DNA from: Desulfobacter sp.
GTDB taxonomy: Bacteria > Desulfobacterota > Desulfobacteria > Desulfobacterales > Desulfobacteraceae
Assembly (NCBI GenBank): GCA_028768545.1
Contig: CP054838.1
Coordinates: forward strand, 2,715,001 to 2,779,000
Length of the DNA: 64,000 nucleotides
Direction of reading: 5' to 3'
Within the stretch, counting starts at the first letter, position 1. The number at the start of each line of letters is the position of its first letter. The notes under the pieces were generated by a model. The model was not told where the DNA came from. It worked only from the letters and a program-made list of their open reading frames with translations, and ran no database searches. Below, one piece after another: positions 10,193 to 17,884 of the stretch. The translations under genes and the position numbers were made by a program.

Positions 10193-11244
10193 AAAAGAGT
10201 GTAATAACAGTCCCGCTGACAGGCTTCAAAGCCTGCGGTTTCAATCAGGCGGCGAAGCTCTTGTTCCGGGAGCATGAAATCCACCCCGGCGGATTTCACC
10301 ACATTTTCTTCAATCATGGTGGATCCCATGTCATTGGCCCCGAAAAATAAGGCCAATTGTGCGATTTTGTCTCCCTGGGTGACCCAGGACGCCTGGACAT
10401 TATCGATATTGTCCAGAAAGATACGGCTTAGGGCCAGGACCTTGAGGTATTCTGCACTGGTGGTTTTGGGTACATTGATTCGGGTATTTTGGGGTTGAAA
10501 GGTCCAGGGGATAAAGGCGGTAAATCCTTTGGTTTCATCCTGAAGCGCCCTTATTTTTGCCAGGTGTTCAATGATGTGGATATCTTGTTCCAGATGACCG
10601 AACATCATGGTGGCAGAGGAGCGCATACCCGCCTTATGGGCCTTTCTCATGACCTCAAGCCAGGCCTTAGCCCCGCATTTGTTGGGGGAGGCTTTTTGAC
10701 GTATCTCATCACACAAAATTTCAGCCCCCCCACCCGGGATGGAGTCAAGCCCGGCCTTTTTAAGGATTTCAACGGTCTGTTCAATGGTCAATTTTGATTT
10801 GCGGGCAATAAAATTAATTTCAGGAGGGGAAAATCCATGAACGTGGATGGGATAATTTTTTTTGATAAACTCGAGCATGTCCACATAAAAATCGATCTCC
10901 AGGTCCGGGTGCATTCCGCCCTGCAAAAGGATCTGGGTTCCACCCAGATCCAGGGTTTCCTGGATTTTATCCCCAATTTCTTTTTGGCTCAGGATATACC
11001 CGTTGTCTGAGCCCGGAACCGCATAAAAGGCGCAGAATCTGCACCCGGAGACACAGATATTGGTATAATTGATATTCCGGTCCACCACAAAGGTCACTTG
11101 GTGTTCAGGGTGATGATCAAAGCGTTTCTGGTTGGCCAGTCGGCCCATGGTTAAAAGATCAGCCCCATGAAAAAGGTCAAGGGCCTCCCGGGCGTCTATT
11201 CGCTGCCCTGCATTTATTTTGTCAATAATTGGTTCTAGTCTCAT
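10189..11244 (-). CDS. mqnC: cyclic dehypoxanthinyl futalosine synthase MqnC (radical SAM)
   Basis: Radical SAM enzyme that cyclises dehypoxanthine futalosine in menaquinone synthesis. The 351 residues carry the cluster-binding motif C64-x3-C68-x2-C71 (CVSGCRFCAF), a QGGMHPDL strand, the SIPGGGAEIL loop and AFIPWTFQPQNTRI, all typical of the MqnC/CofG-type group. It ends with CQRDCYYTLL. It is paralogous to MqnE, which lies 24 bp upstream, and is distinguished by the FAVPGS-like FYAVPGSDNGY following the cluster motif. Its stop overlaps the amidohydrolase start. Confidence 0.93.
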   Translation of the reverse strand: MRLEPIIDKINAGQRIDAREALDLFHGADLLTMGRLANQKRFDHHPEHQVTFVVDRNINYTNICVSGCRFCAFYAVPGSDNGYILSQKEIGDKIQETLDLGGTQILLQGGMHPDLEIDFYVDMLEFIKKNYPIHVHGFSPPEINFIARKSKLTIEQTVEILKKAGLDSIPGGGAEILCDEIRQKASPNKCGAKAWLEVMRKAHKAGMRSSATMMFGHLEQDIHIIEHLAKIRALQDETKGFTAFIPWTFQPQNTRINVPKTTSAEYLKVLALSRIFLDNIDNVQASWVTQGDKIAQLALFFGANDMGSTMIEENVVKSAGVDFMLPEQELRRLIETAGFEACQRDCYYTLL

Positions 11245-11268
11245 CGTTTGCTTCGCTTTTTTTGGGGG

Positions 11269-12360
11269 TCATCCTTTGACGGGGTTATAAAAGGAATCCC
11301 GCTGGACAGGTTCAAATCCGGCGCGCCTGATCATCTTTTCCATCTCTTTTTGGGGCAGGCCTTTGGCTGATTTAGCACCGGCCGTATGGGTAATGCGTTC
11401 CTCAATGATGGTGCCGTCCAGGTCATCGGCACCAAAGTTCAGGGCGACCTGGGCCAAGGCTTCTCCGATCATCACCCAATAGGCTTTGATATGATCAAAA
11501 TTATCCAAAAGCAGCCGGGCAACAGCTATGTTTTTGAGATCGTCCATGGCAGTGGTGGGAGGCAGGTGGTCAAGTTTTGTATTTTGAGAATGAAAGGCCA
11601 GGGGAATAAAGGCTGAAAACCCTTGGGTCTCATCCTGGATTTCTCTGAGGGCAAGAAGGTGATCCACCCGTTCCTCCATGGTTTCAATATGGCCGTACAA
11701 AAGGGTAGCATTGGTTTTGATACCTGCCTGGTGAACCGTTTTGACAATTTTAAGCCACCTTTTGTGGCCTATTTTTTTGGGGAAAAGGGCATCATGGATT
11801 CTGGTGTTCAGAACCTCGGCCCCGCCTCCCGGCATCATGTCCAGTCCGGCCTGCCTTAATTTTTCAACGGTCTGTTCAAGGCTTAATCCGGACAAATTTG
11901 ATAAATAGTCAATCTCAACACAGGTAAAGGCCTTGATGGTGGCATTGGGACGGACCTGCTTTACGGTTTTGAGCAAGTCTATGAAATAGTTGAAATCAAG
12001 GTCTTCGTTAAGGCCGCCCACAATGTGGAGTTCAGACACAGGCTCGTCAATTCGTTCCAGCAGTCGTTTTTTGATCTGTTCTGCAGACCAGATATAAGAC
12101 CCTTTTTCGCCGTTGTCCTTGGCATAGGCGCAGAATTTACACCGGTTTTTACAGATATTGGTGTAATTGAGATGCTGGTTATAAATATAAAAGGCTTTTT
12201 TCCCGTGTCGGGCCTGCCTTGCATGATCTGCGATTTGTCCAAGCCCCAAAAGATCCTGGGTCTCATAAAGACAAATCCCGTCTTCCTTTGAAAGACGGGA
12301 GCCCTGCCTGACTTTTGCATAAATATGCCCAAGCCGGTCATCCATAAATGGCATTTCCAT
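11269..12360 (-). CDS. mqnE: aminofutalosine synthase MqnE (radical SAM)
   Basis: Joins 3-[(1-carboxyvinyl)oxy]benzoate to S-adenosylmethionine to form aminofutalosine. The 363-residue form starts at ATG 12360, which overlaps the upstream stop in TAATG, with GAGGCGG just before it. A longer in-frame reading to 12489 runs through the tail of the preceding gene in another frame and looks Lys-rich and artificial. The radical SAM motif C70-x3-C74-x2-C77 (CKNRCKFCAYA) is followed by HIVGGLNEDL and MMPGGGAEVLN. Together with MqnA, MqnC and the amidohydrolase this gives four enzymes of the futalosine route; mqnB and mqnD are not in the window. Confidence 0.93.
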   Translation of the reverse strand: MEMPFMDDRLGHIYAKVRQGSRLSKEDGICLYETQDLLGLGQIADHARQARHGKKAFYIYNQHLNYTNICKNRCKFCAYAKDNGEKGSYIWSAEQIKKRLLERIDEPVSELHIVGGLNEDLDFNYFIDLLKTVKQVRPNATIKAFTCVEIDYLSNLSGLSLEQTVEKLRQAGLDMMPGGGAEVLNTRIHDALFPKKIGHKRWLKIVKTVHQAGIKTNATLLYGHIETMEERVDHLLALREIQDETQGFSAFIPLAFHSQNTKLDHLPPTTAMDDLKNIAVARLLLDNFDHIKAYWVMIGEALAQVALNFGADDLDGTIIEERITHTAGAKSAKGLPQKEMEKMIRRAGFEPVQRDSFYNPVKG

Positions 12361-13808
12361 TACCGCCTCTTTTTTCTTCTTACGATTTTCTTTTTCTTTT
12401 TGGGTTTTGCCGCCTCTGCTGCCGCTGCTATATGCTGGCTGGGTTCCAGCAGGTTGTTTTGGGTATAGGCACAGGCGGCTCTGGGACATTTTAAACCTTT
12501 TTCTCCCGAAGGGGTAAGGGTTTCAGTTAAAAATGGATTTTTACACAAGGGGCATTCAAAATGATAGGGCTTTTCCCAGGAAACAAATCTGCAGTCCCTT
12601 TGGGTGCATGAGAAGAACACCTTTCCCTTTTCAGTGGTTTTTTCCTCAACTTTTCCAATTTTGCACAGGGGGCAGGGCATGGCCAGATCCTGTTCAAAGG
12701 CGGCGATTTTGGATTCAATATCCTCATCTTCTTGTGACGCTTTTGCTTGTTGGCTCTGTTGCTCTGCCTTGAGCTGCTCTTTTTCCTCCATCTGGCGGAT
12801 CCGCTCTTCCATGGCTTTGAGCTGGGCCTCTTTTTCAGCCATTTGGGCTTCTTTGGCCTCTAATTGCGCTGCCTTTTCCTTTGCCTGCCTGGCCTCTTCT
12901 CTGGCTGTTTCTAATGCTTTTTCCTTTTCTTCCAGACGTTTAAGCTGCTGGGCCAGTTCCTGGGCTGCATCCTGGGATTCTTTTATTTTTTCATCTTTTT
13001 CAGCCAACTGCCTGGCCAGGTCTGCGGCTTTTTTTGCCTCTTGTTCAGCCTGGAGAATTTCACGCTTTTGAGCTTCTATTTCCTCTTTGCTCGGCCCTTT
13101 GTCAAAGACATCCTGAATTTTGAGCTTTTCCCGGTATTCCCCGGTTCTTTTTTTTCTGGTTTTGATCAGTTTTGACAGCCGGTCCAGGTTTTCACCTTTA
13201 AGCTTGGCGGAAATTTGTTTTGATTTGGCAGAAGATTCCTGGTGAACGCCTTTGACCATCTCGCTTGCCCGTTTTTCAGCATGGTCGCGGGTGACCGCAA
13301 CCCCCCGGGTTTTCAGGGAAGTTTCAAAGCTTTGTTTGGCAAGTTCCAGGCTTTTTCGCCCTGAATTGACCTCATGATTCATCTGAAGAACAAAGGCGAT
13401 CAGGTTCATTCCCTGCATCCCAGGAAACATGGAATCGAGAAATCCTGCCATCATAAAGGCGGCCATTTCCGCCTTGAGTTCTCCAGCCTCATTCGTGCTG
13501 ATAAATCCTGCGCTCATGCTGCTGGTAATGGCATTTTTAAGGTGATCGTCATTTTCCAGTCCAATATCCACAAGTTCCGAAGAAAAGCTTTCCCGATGAT
13601 ACCGCTCAGGTGGAAAATCTGCGTATTGTTTAATTTCCCTCTCCCGTTCCACAATAATGGTGATGCAGGAAATGGTGGCCAGGTTAAAAGACATCATCGC
13701 CATATTGGAATCCACGTCAATAAATGCTGTGATTTCCCTGGCAAGGATTTTATCCAATTGATTTCTGACAAACTCCTGGCTGGCGTCGCTGCCCGGTACG
13801 GGTTCCAT
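12360..13808 (-). CDS. coiled-coil protein with two C-terminal zinc ribbons, unknown function
   Basis: A 482-residue protein I do not recognise as a named family. Residues 1-150 are a folded domain of mixed composition with hydrophobic helices. Residues about 225-385 form a long charged coiled coil rich in E, K, Q and A. Residues about 395-450 carry two topoisomerase-type zinc ribbons: C-PLC ... CTQRDC and CPLC ... CPRAAC. The tail is very basic (KKKKKIVRRKKRR). It lies 5 bp after an acidic 140-residue protein and a ParA-like ATPase and is translationally coupled to mqnE. Zinc ribbon plus basic tail suggests nucleic acid contact; that is inference. ATG at 13808 follows AAGGAGAATAAAGGAT. Confidence 0.75.
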   Translation of the reverse strand: MEPVPGSDASQEFVRNQLDKILAREITAFIDVDSNMAMMSFNLATISCITIIVEREREIKQYADFPPERYHRESFSSELVDIGLENDDHLKNAITSSMSAGFISTNEAGELKAEMAAFMMAGFLDSMFPGMQGMNLIAFVLQMNHEVNSGRKSLELAKQSFETSLKTRGVAVTRDHAEKRASEMVKGVHQESSAKSKQISAKLKGENLDRLSKLIKTRKKRTGEYREKLKIQDVFDKGPSKEEIEAQKREILQAEQEAKKAADLARQLAEKDEKIKESQDAAQELAQQLKRLEEKEKALETAREEARQAKEKAAQLEAKEAQMAEKEAQLKAMEERIRQMEEKEQLKAEQQSQQAKASQEDEDIESKIAAFEQDLAMPCPLCKIGKVEEKTTEKGKVFFSCTQRDCRFVSWEKPYHFECPLCKNPFLTETLTPSGEKGLKCPRAACAYTQNNLLEPSQHIAAAAEAAKPKKKKKIVRRKKRR

Positions 13809-13813
13809 ATCCT

Positions 13814-14236
13814 TTATTCTCCTTCCTGATTGATTTCAGATACCATGGCTGCAATCTCAGATGCCATTTTGTCTGGCTTGTTTTTTTCTGAAGATATTTG
13901 AGGCAGATCTTCAATTGGATCAAAATCGTCTTCCATGGGTGCCATATCATTTTCCAAGGGCTTAACATCATCCCCCTGTGTGGATATTTCCATGCATTCT
14001 CCGTTTCGGTTAAAAATAACAGAGAGGGGCACCTTGATTTCAAATTCAAATTTATAGGCAATCTTATTATTGTGAACAATCAGGTTTCCGTCTTTATAGT
14101 CGACATCTTCTTGAACAGCAAATCCGTGTTTGTCCAGCAGCATCTGTTCTATGGCATCCCAGTCAAGCTCTGCATTGATGGTATCAATAAACTCTTTCTC
14201 ACTTTCCTGAATGGATTCTGGATTTGTAAGCTTCAA
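13814..14236 (-). CDS. acidic protein of unknown function
   Basis: A 140-residue protein. The first 85 residues (MKLTNPESIQESEKEFIDTI onward) look folded, with several beta-strand-like segments around residues 45-85. The rest is acidic and low in complexity (PMEDDFDPIEDLPQ). It sits 8 bp after the ParA-like gene and 5 bp before the coiled-coil zinc-ribbon gene, so all three are probably co-transcribed and may form one complex. No motif of known function, signal peptide or membrane segment was seen. Confidence 0.72.
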   Translation of the reverse strand: MKLTNPESIQESEKEFIDTINAELDWDAIEQMLLDKHGFAVQEDVDYKDGNLIVHNNKIAYKFEFEIKVPLSVIFNRNGECMEISTQGDDVKPLENDMAPMEDDFDPIEDLPQISSEKNKPDKMASEIAAMVSEINQEGE

Positions 14237-14244
14237 TGGTCACC

Positions 14245-15015
14245 TCATTTGGGGTTAGGCCCTGATATGATTTCCCGGGCCAGTGCCAGATATGCCTGGG
14301 CAGCCGGGGATTTGATATCATAAAGGGCAAGGGGGTTTTTTTGGTCTATGGCTTTTTCAACCGCCCTGTCGCCCGGGATCATGGTGGCATAGACCAAGTC
14401 ACGGGTGTCTGAAAGGTTCTGATGGGATAATCCAATTTGGAAATCCTTGGTGGCATCACACCGGTTAAACAAGATTCCTGCAATTTTTAAGGGGGTGTCA
14501 TGGGTGTGCCGGATATACTGAATGGATTTGAGCAGGGCGTAAAAATCTTTGATCCAATTCGGGCGCGGGACCAGGGCTGCAACAAGCCAGTCAGATGCGG
14601 TTTGTGCTGCAATGCTTAAAAATCCATAGGAAGAGGGGCAATCCAAAAGAATGAAATCATAATCCATTTGGATCTCTTCCATCAGCAGCCTTAGAATTTT
14701 TTCGTTGGCAGCCAGCCTGGACAACTTTAATGATACCCCAAACAGGCTGAATCCGGCCGGTAAAATGTCCAGGTTGTTGAATTCTGTTTTTGAAATGGCC
14801 TCCATGAGAGAGGCTTTGCCGTTGAGTACCGAAGCCAGATCAAAGGGATAGTCCGTAGTGTTTACCCCGGACCATTCTGATACGCATCCCTGGGGATCGC
14901 AGTCAACCAGCAGTACTTTTTTTTCATATAGTCCCAGGGAAACCGACAGGTTTAAGGCGGTTACGCTTTTACCCGATCCGCCTGTCGGTCCTGAAATTGT
15001 CAATACTTTGCTCAT
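14245..15015 (-). CDS. ParA/MinD-family ATPase
   Basis: A 256-residue cytoplasmic ATPase of the ParA/MinD superfamily, used to position DNA or protein cargo. The nucleotide loop is GPTGGSGKSVTALNLSVSLG (residues 9-28), the A' motif is VLLVDCDPQG (D39, D41) and the Walker B region is FILLDCPSSYGFLS. The first residue of the usual KGGxGK motif is T11 rather than the signature lysine. Downstream genes on the same strand encode an acidic protein and a coiled-coil protein. A divergent SUMF1-domain gene starts 167 bp away across a tandem repeat. No parB or centromere-like array is recognised. The cargo is unknown. Confidence 0.85.
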   Translation of the reverse strand: MSKVLTISGPTGGSGKSVTALNLSVSLGLYEKKVLLVDCDPQGCVSEWSGVNTTDYPFDLASVLNGKASLMEAISKTEFNNLDILPAGFSLFGVSLKLSRLAANEKILRLLMEEIQMDYDFILLDCPSSYGFLSIAAQTASDWLVAALVPRPNWIKDFYALLKSIQYIRHTHDTPLKIAGILFNRCDATKDFQIGLSHQNLSDTRDLVYATMIPGDRAVEKAIDQKNPLALYDIKSPAAQAYLALAREIISGPNPK

Positions 15016-15108
15016 ATCTGTATATTTTTAGCATATTTTTAAAAAAATTCAACGGAATAGTTTGAAACCGCTGTTTGCACCTGTATTTGACAGGTGCTGT
15101 TAAGATAT

Positions 15109-15160
15109 ATCATAATAAACCACTTATAACATAAATCATAATAAACCACTTATAACATAA
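15109..15160. repeat. two tandem copies of a 26-bp AT-rich repeat in a divergent intergenic region
   Basis: The unit ATCATAATAAACCACTTATA plus ACATAA occurs twice, back to back and without mismatch, at 15109-15134 and 15135-15160. It lies between the ParA-like gene (start 15015) and the divergent SUMF1-domain gene (start 15182). Position and spacing would fit an operator for one or both genes, but this is not shown. Confidence 0.85.
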
Positions 15161-15181
15161 AGATTAAGGAGATTCTCTTTT

Positions 15182-16699
15182 TTGGGCAATGTAACCATCA
15201 CATTAGCAGGTATCAGCGAGGTTGTTGAGAATCTTGGCTATAGATCCGGATCTGTCAAGCAAAGGGCCATCCAAGCCATTCAATTCTATTATCGCTCTGA
15301 AGAAAGTATCAATGAGGTCGTGTCCATTGATACCGACACCCTGATCCGGCAGATATGGGATGTTGGGGACGATTTTTCTAAAATCAGATCAAAGCGGAGA
15401 AATTTTTCCAGTTTAAAGTCTTCAATCAATTCAGACTTAAAAAAACTGGCGAAAAAAGAGCTTAATTCTGAAAATCTGACCCTAACCGAGACCAATACCT
15501 TTGACATGACCGAGGAGGCAAAAACCAGCCTGCTCCACTCCTTTACCGATGCCGTCCAGACAGGAGATCTGGATTTGGCCAAGGCCACGGATATTTTAAA
15601 GGCCGTGACTGATTTTTTAAAAGATATTGATATTTCCGCTTCCCAGGATGAATCCATTGATATCATTAACCAAATTAAACAGGTCCTTGGTAAACTTGGC
15701 ACCCGTATTTTAGAAGAAGACCAAGATGTTGAAGAAATTGAGGTGGATGAGGATGCCGAAGAAATTGAGATCGACGAAGATGAAGAGATAGAAGAGGTCG
15801 AGATTGACGAGGATGAGGACCTTGAGGAAGTTGATGAGCTGGATGAAGAAGAACTTGAGGCGCTGGAGGCCTTTCGAAATGCCAGGGAGCTTGCCGAACA
15901 ATTTGATGATACCCTGGGTGAAAGAGAAAAAAAATTCAACGCCTATGTGAAGATTCCAGAGGGGATTTATACCATTGGCACTCAAAAGGCCCTGAAATCC
16001 AGCCTCACACTTCAGGAATTTGAGATGCCCCTGGTCTATATGGGAAAATATCCAGTGACCAATGCCCTGTTTGAAATTTTTATCGAACATACCGGATACG
16101 TGATCACGGCTGAGAAAAAAGGCTTTGGCGTGGTTTACTACAGCCGTTATGAAAAAAAGGGGGATACGGCATCCTGGAAAAACCAGGCAGGATCCAAAGA
16201 TGTCAAAGGCGCCTGCTGGTACCAGCCGTCAGGTCCGGGGTCCACACTCCACGATAAAAGAAATCATCCGGTTGTCCAGGTGAGTGTGGAAGATGCCTTT
16301 GCCTATGCCTCATGGATCGGGCGCAGGCTTCCTTCCGAGGCGGAATGGGAAGCTGCTGCAAGGACGGATCTGGGGTATAAATATCCCTGGGGAAATCAAT
16401 TTGATATCAAGGCTTTGAATATTGAAAAAACCGAACGTTCCCAAACAAGCCCTGTGGACTTTTATGATGCCCATGCCAATGAATTCGGCATGACGGACAT
16501 GCTGGGCAATGTTATGGAATGGACCGCTGATATGGAATTACCCCCCTTTAAAACCAGGGAAAAGCGGCCTTACAACGTCGCCAAGGGAGGGGGCTGGAAT
16601 GGGTTGGAAAACATTACCATAAGTTCCCGGGGATTATTTGTTCCAGATTTTACCGCCAATACCATCGGGTTCAGATGTCTTTCTGAATTATTTCAATAG
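15182..16699 (+). CDS. SUMF1/FGE-fold domain protein with acidic linker
   Basis: A 505-residue protein. Residues 1-180 are helical and resemble nothing I can name. Residues about 180-225 are a repeated acidic stretch of (E)EIE(V/I)DED units. Residues about 255-505 are a formylglycine-generating-enzyme/SUMF1 fold: MGKYPVTNALFEIFIEHTGY, GRRLPSEAEWEAAARTDLGY, YPWGNQFD, EFGMTDMLGNVMEWTAD and the final NTIGFRCLSE. Many such domains are not enzymes but serve as sugar or protein-binding modules. It starts with TTG at 15182, with AAGGAG 10 bp upstream. xerD begins 2 bp after its stop. The opposite-strand ParA-like cluster may be its functional partner. Confidence 0.82.
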   Translation: MGNVTITLAGISEVVENLGYRSGSVKQRAIQAIQFYYRSEESINEVVSIDTDTLIRQIWDVGDDFSKIRSKRRNFSSLKSSINSDLKKLAKKELNSENLTLTETNTFDMTEEAKTSLLHSFTDAVQTGDLDLAKATDILKAVTDFLKDIDISASQDESIDIINQIKQVLGKLGTRILEEDQDVEEIEVDEDAEEIEIDEDEEIEEVEIDEDEDLEEVDELDEEELEALEAFRNARELAEQFDDTLGEREKKFNAYVKIPEGIYTIGTQKALKSSLTLQEFEMPLVYMGKYPVTNALFEIFIEHTGYVITAEKKGFGVVYYSRYEKKGDTASWKNQAGSKDVKGACWYQPSGPGSTLHDKRNHPVVQVSVEDAFAYASWIGRRLPSEAEWEAAARTDLGYKYPWGNQFDIKALNIEKTERSQTSPVDFYDAHANEFGMTDMLGNVMEWTADMELPPFKTREKRPYNVAKGGGWNGLENITISSRGLFVPDFTANTIGFRCLSELFQ

Positions 16700-16701
16700 A
16701 G

Positions 16702-17595
16702 ATGAATATGAATGACTTGATAGACGGGTATATTGATTATCTCATTGTTGAAAAGGGCTTGTCCTCTAACAGTATTGAGGCCTATACCTCAGATTTGGTC
16801 TCGTATGTGAATTTTCTTGAAAAAAATAAGATCCAGGATATTGCCATGGCTGAAACCACCCTTATTTTGGCCTGGCTTATTTTTTTGACGAAAAAGGGAT
16901 TATCTCCCAAATCAAGGGCAAGACACCTCATAACGGTCAGGGGGTTTTATACCTATTTGGCCGGGGAAAAAATGATCGAGAAAAATCCCATCAAGGATGT
17001 GGACATCCCCAAAATTGGCCAGAGCCTGCCAAAGGTGATTTCTGTATCTCAGGTCGAGGCCCTTTTGAATGCGGGCAATCCTGAAAACCCTAAGGGGTTG
17101 AGAAATATTGCCATGATGGAAATCATGTACGGCGCAGGACTTCGGGTCTCAGAGTTGATTCATTTGAAATTATTGGATGTCAATCTTGATTCAGGTCTTG
17201 TGCGGGTGATGGGAAAAGGCGCAAAAGAACGCATCATCCCCATTGGTTCCAAGGCCAGAGAAAGGATTCGCCAATGGATTGAAACTGGGCGGCCAAAGGT
17301 GTTAAAACAAATTGTTTCTGAGTATCTTTTTGTGGCAAGGGCGGACCGTCCAATGACACGCCAGGCTTTTTGGAAAATTATCAAACAATATGCCCAAACC
17401 GCGGGTATATCGACCCTGGTCACCCCCCACACCCTGCGTCATTCGTTTGCCACCCATCTTTTGGAGGGCGGGGCAGATTTACGATCCGTCCAGACCATGC
17501 TGGGCCACTCTGACATTTCAACCACACAGATTTATACCCATATTTCCAGGGATTATCTGGTGAGAATGCACCAAAGATACCATCCGCGAAATTGA
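16702..17595 (+). CDS. xerD: tyrosine site-specific recombinase XerD-like
   Basis: A 297-residue lambda-integrase-fold recombinase. The N-terminal SAM-like DNA-binding domain (residues 1-95) is followed by the catalytic domain with R148 (GAGLRVSEL), K172 (MGKGAKERIIP), H243 and R246 (HTLRHSFATHLLEGG), H269 (LGHSDISTTQ) and nucleophile Y278 (IYTHIS). Length and motifs fit chromosomal XerC/XerD, which resolve chromosome dimers at dif, more than phage integrases. It is co-transcribed with the SUMF1-domain gene (2-bp gap). An internal ATG at 16708 is an alternative start. Xer proteins act together with a partner recombinase, which is not in this window. Confidence 0.9.
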   Translation: MNMNDLIDGYIDYLIVEKGLSSNSIEAYTSDLVSYVNFLEKNKIQDIAMAETTLILAWLIFLTKKGLSPKSRARHLITVRGFYTYLAGEKMIEKNPIKDVDIPKIGQSLPKVISVSQVEALLNAGNPENPKGLRNIAMMEIMYGAGLRVSELIHLKLLDVNLDSGLVRVMGKGAKERIIPIGSKARERIRQWIETGRPKVLKQIVSEYLFVARADRPMTRQAFWKIIKQYAQTAGISTLVTPHTLRHSFATHLLEGGADLRSVQTMLGHSDISTTQIYTHISRDYLVRMHQRYHPRN

Positions 17596-17619
17596 TTTTC
17601 CGGCAAGATTAAACGCCGG

Positions 17620-17751
17620 GCTTTCCTGGCCACCGGCAAGGGGCCATATTGCGGCGCCAAGCGAGCGACCAATGAGGCGTATAAGTCATACTCCGCAGTG
17701 AGGAGCAAACCAAGGCAACCAAGAAGATGGTGCTGAATGGTAGATCAGGGT
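17620..17751 (+). repeat. interspersed intergenic repeat, copy 1
   Basis: A sequence of about 130 bp downstream of xerD that recurs in reverse orientation at 32037-32171. From the shared CATATTGCGGCG core to GATCAGGG I count 92 identical bases of 106. The core GGCGCCAAGCGAGCGAC is unchanged. TGCGG and CCGCA in the core can pair, enclosing a small GTAT/ATAC hairpin. No coding capacity is evident. The rest of the 17596-17884 gap holds nothing recognisable. Confidence 0.82.
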
Positions 17752-17884
17752 CATCCAAGTTATGATTTTAAATTGCCTGTAATTATGATATGTTTTATGT
17801 TCTTAACTCTATTTTATCCTTGGGTAAACGCTGGTTTTTCTGAAATTTTGGCAGATCTTAATGTCATGAATACGGGCATGGCAA

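Noticed and set aside
16702-17595. XerD-like gene as a phage or island integrase
   Set aside because: Length and motifs fit housekeeping Xer, no phage genes are nearby, and no attachment repeats were found at the tRNA genes in this window.
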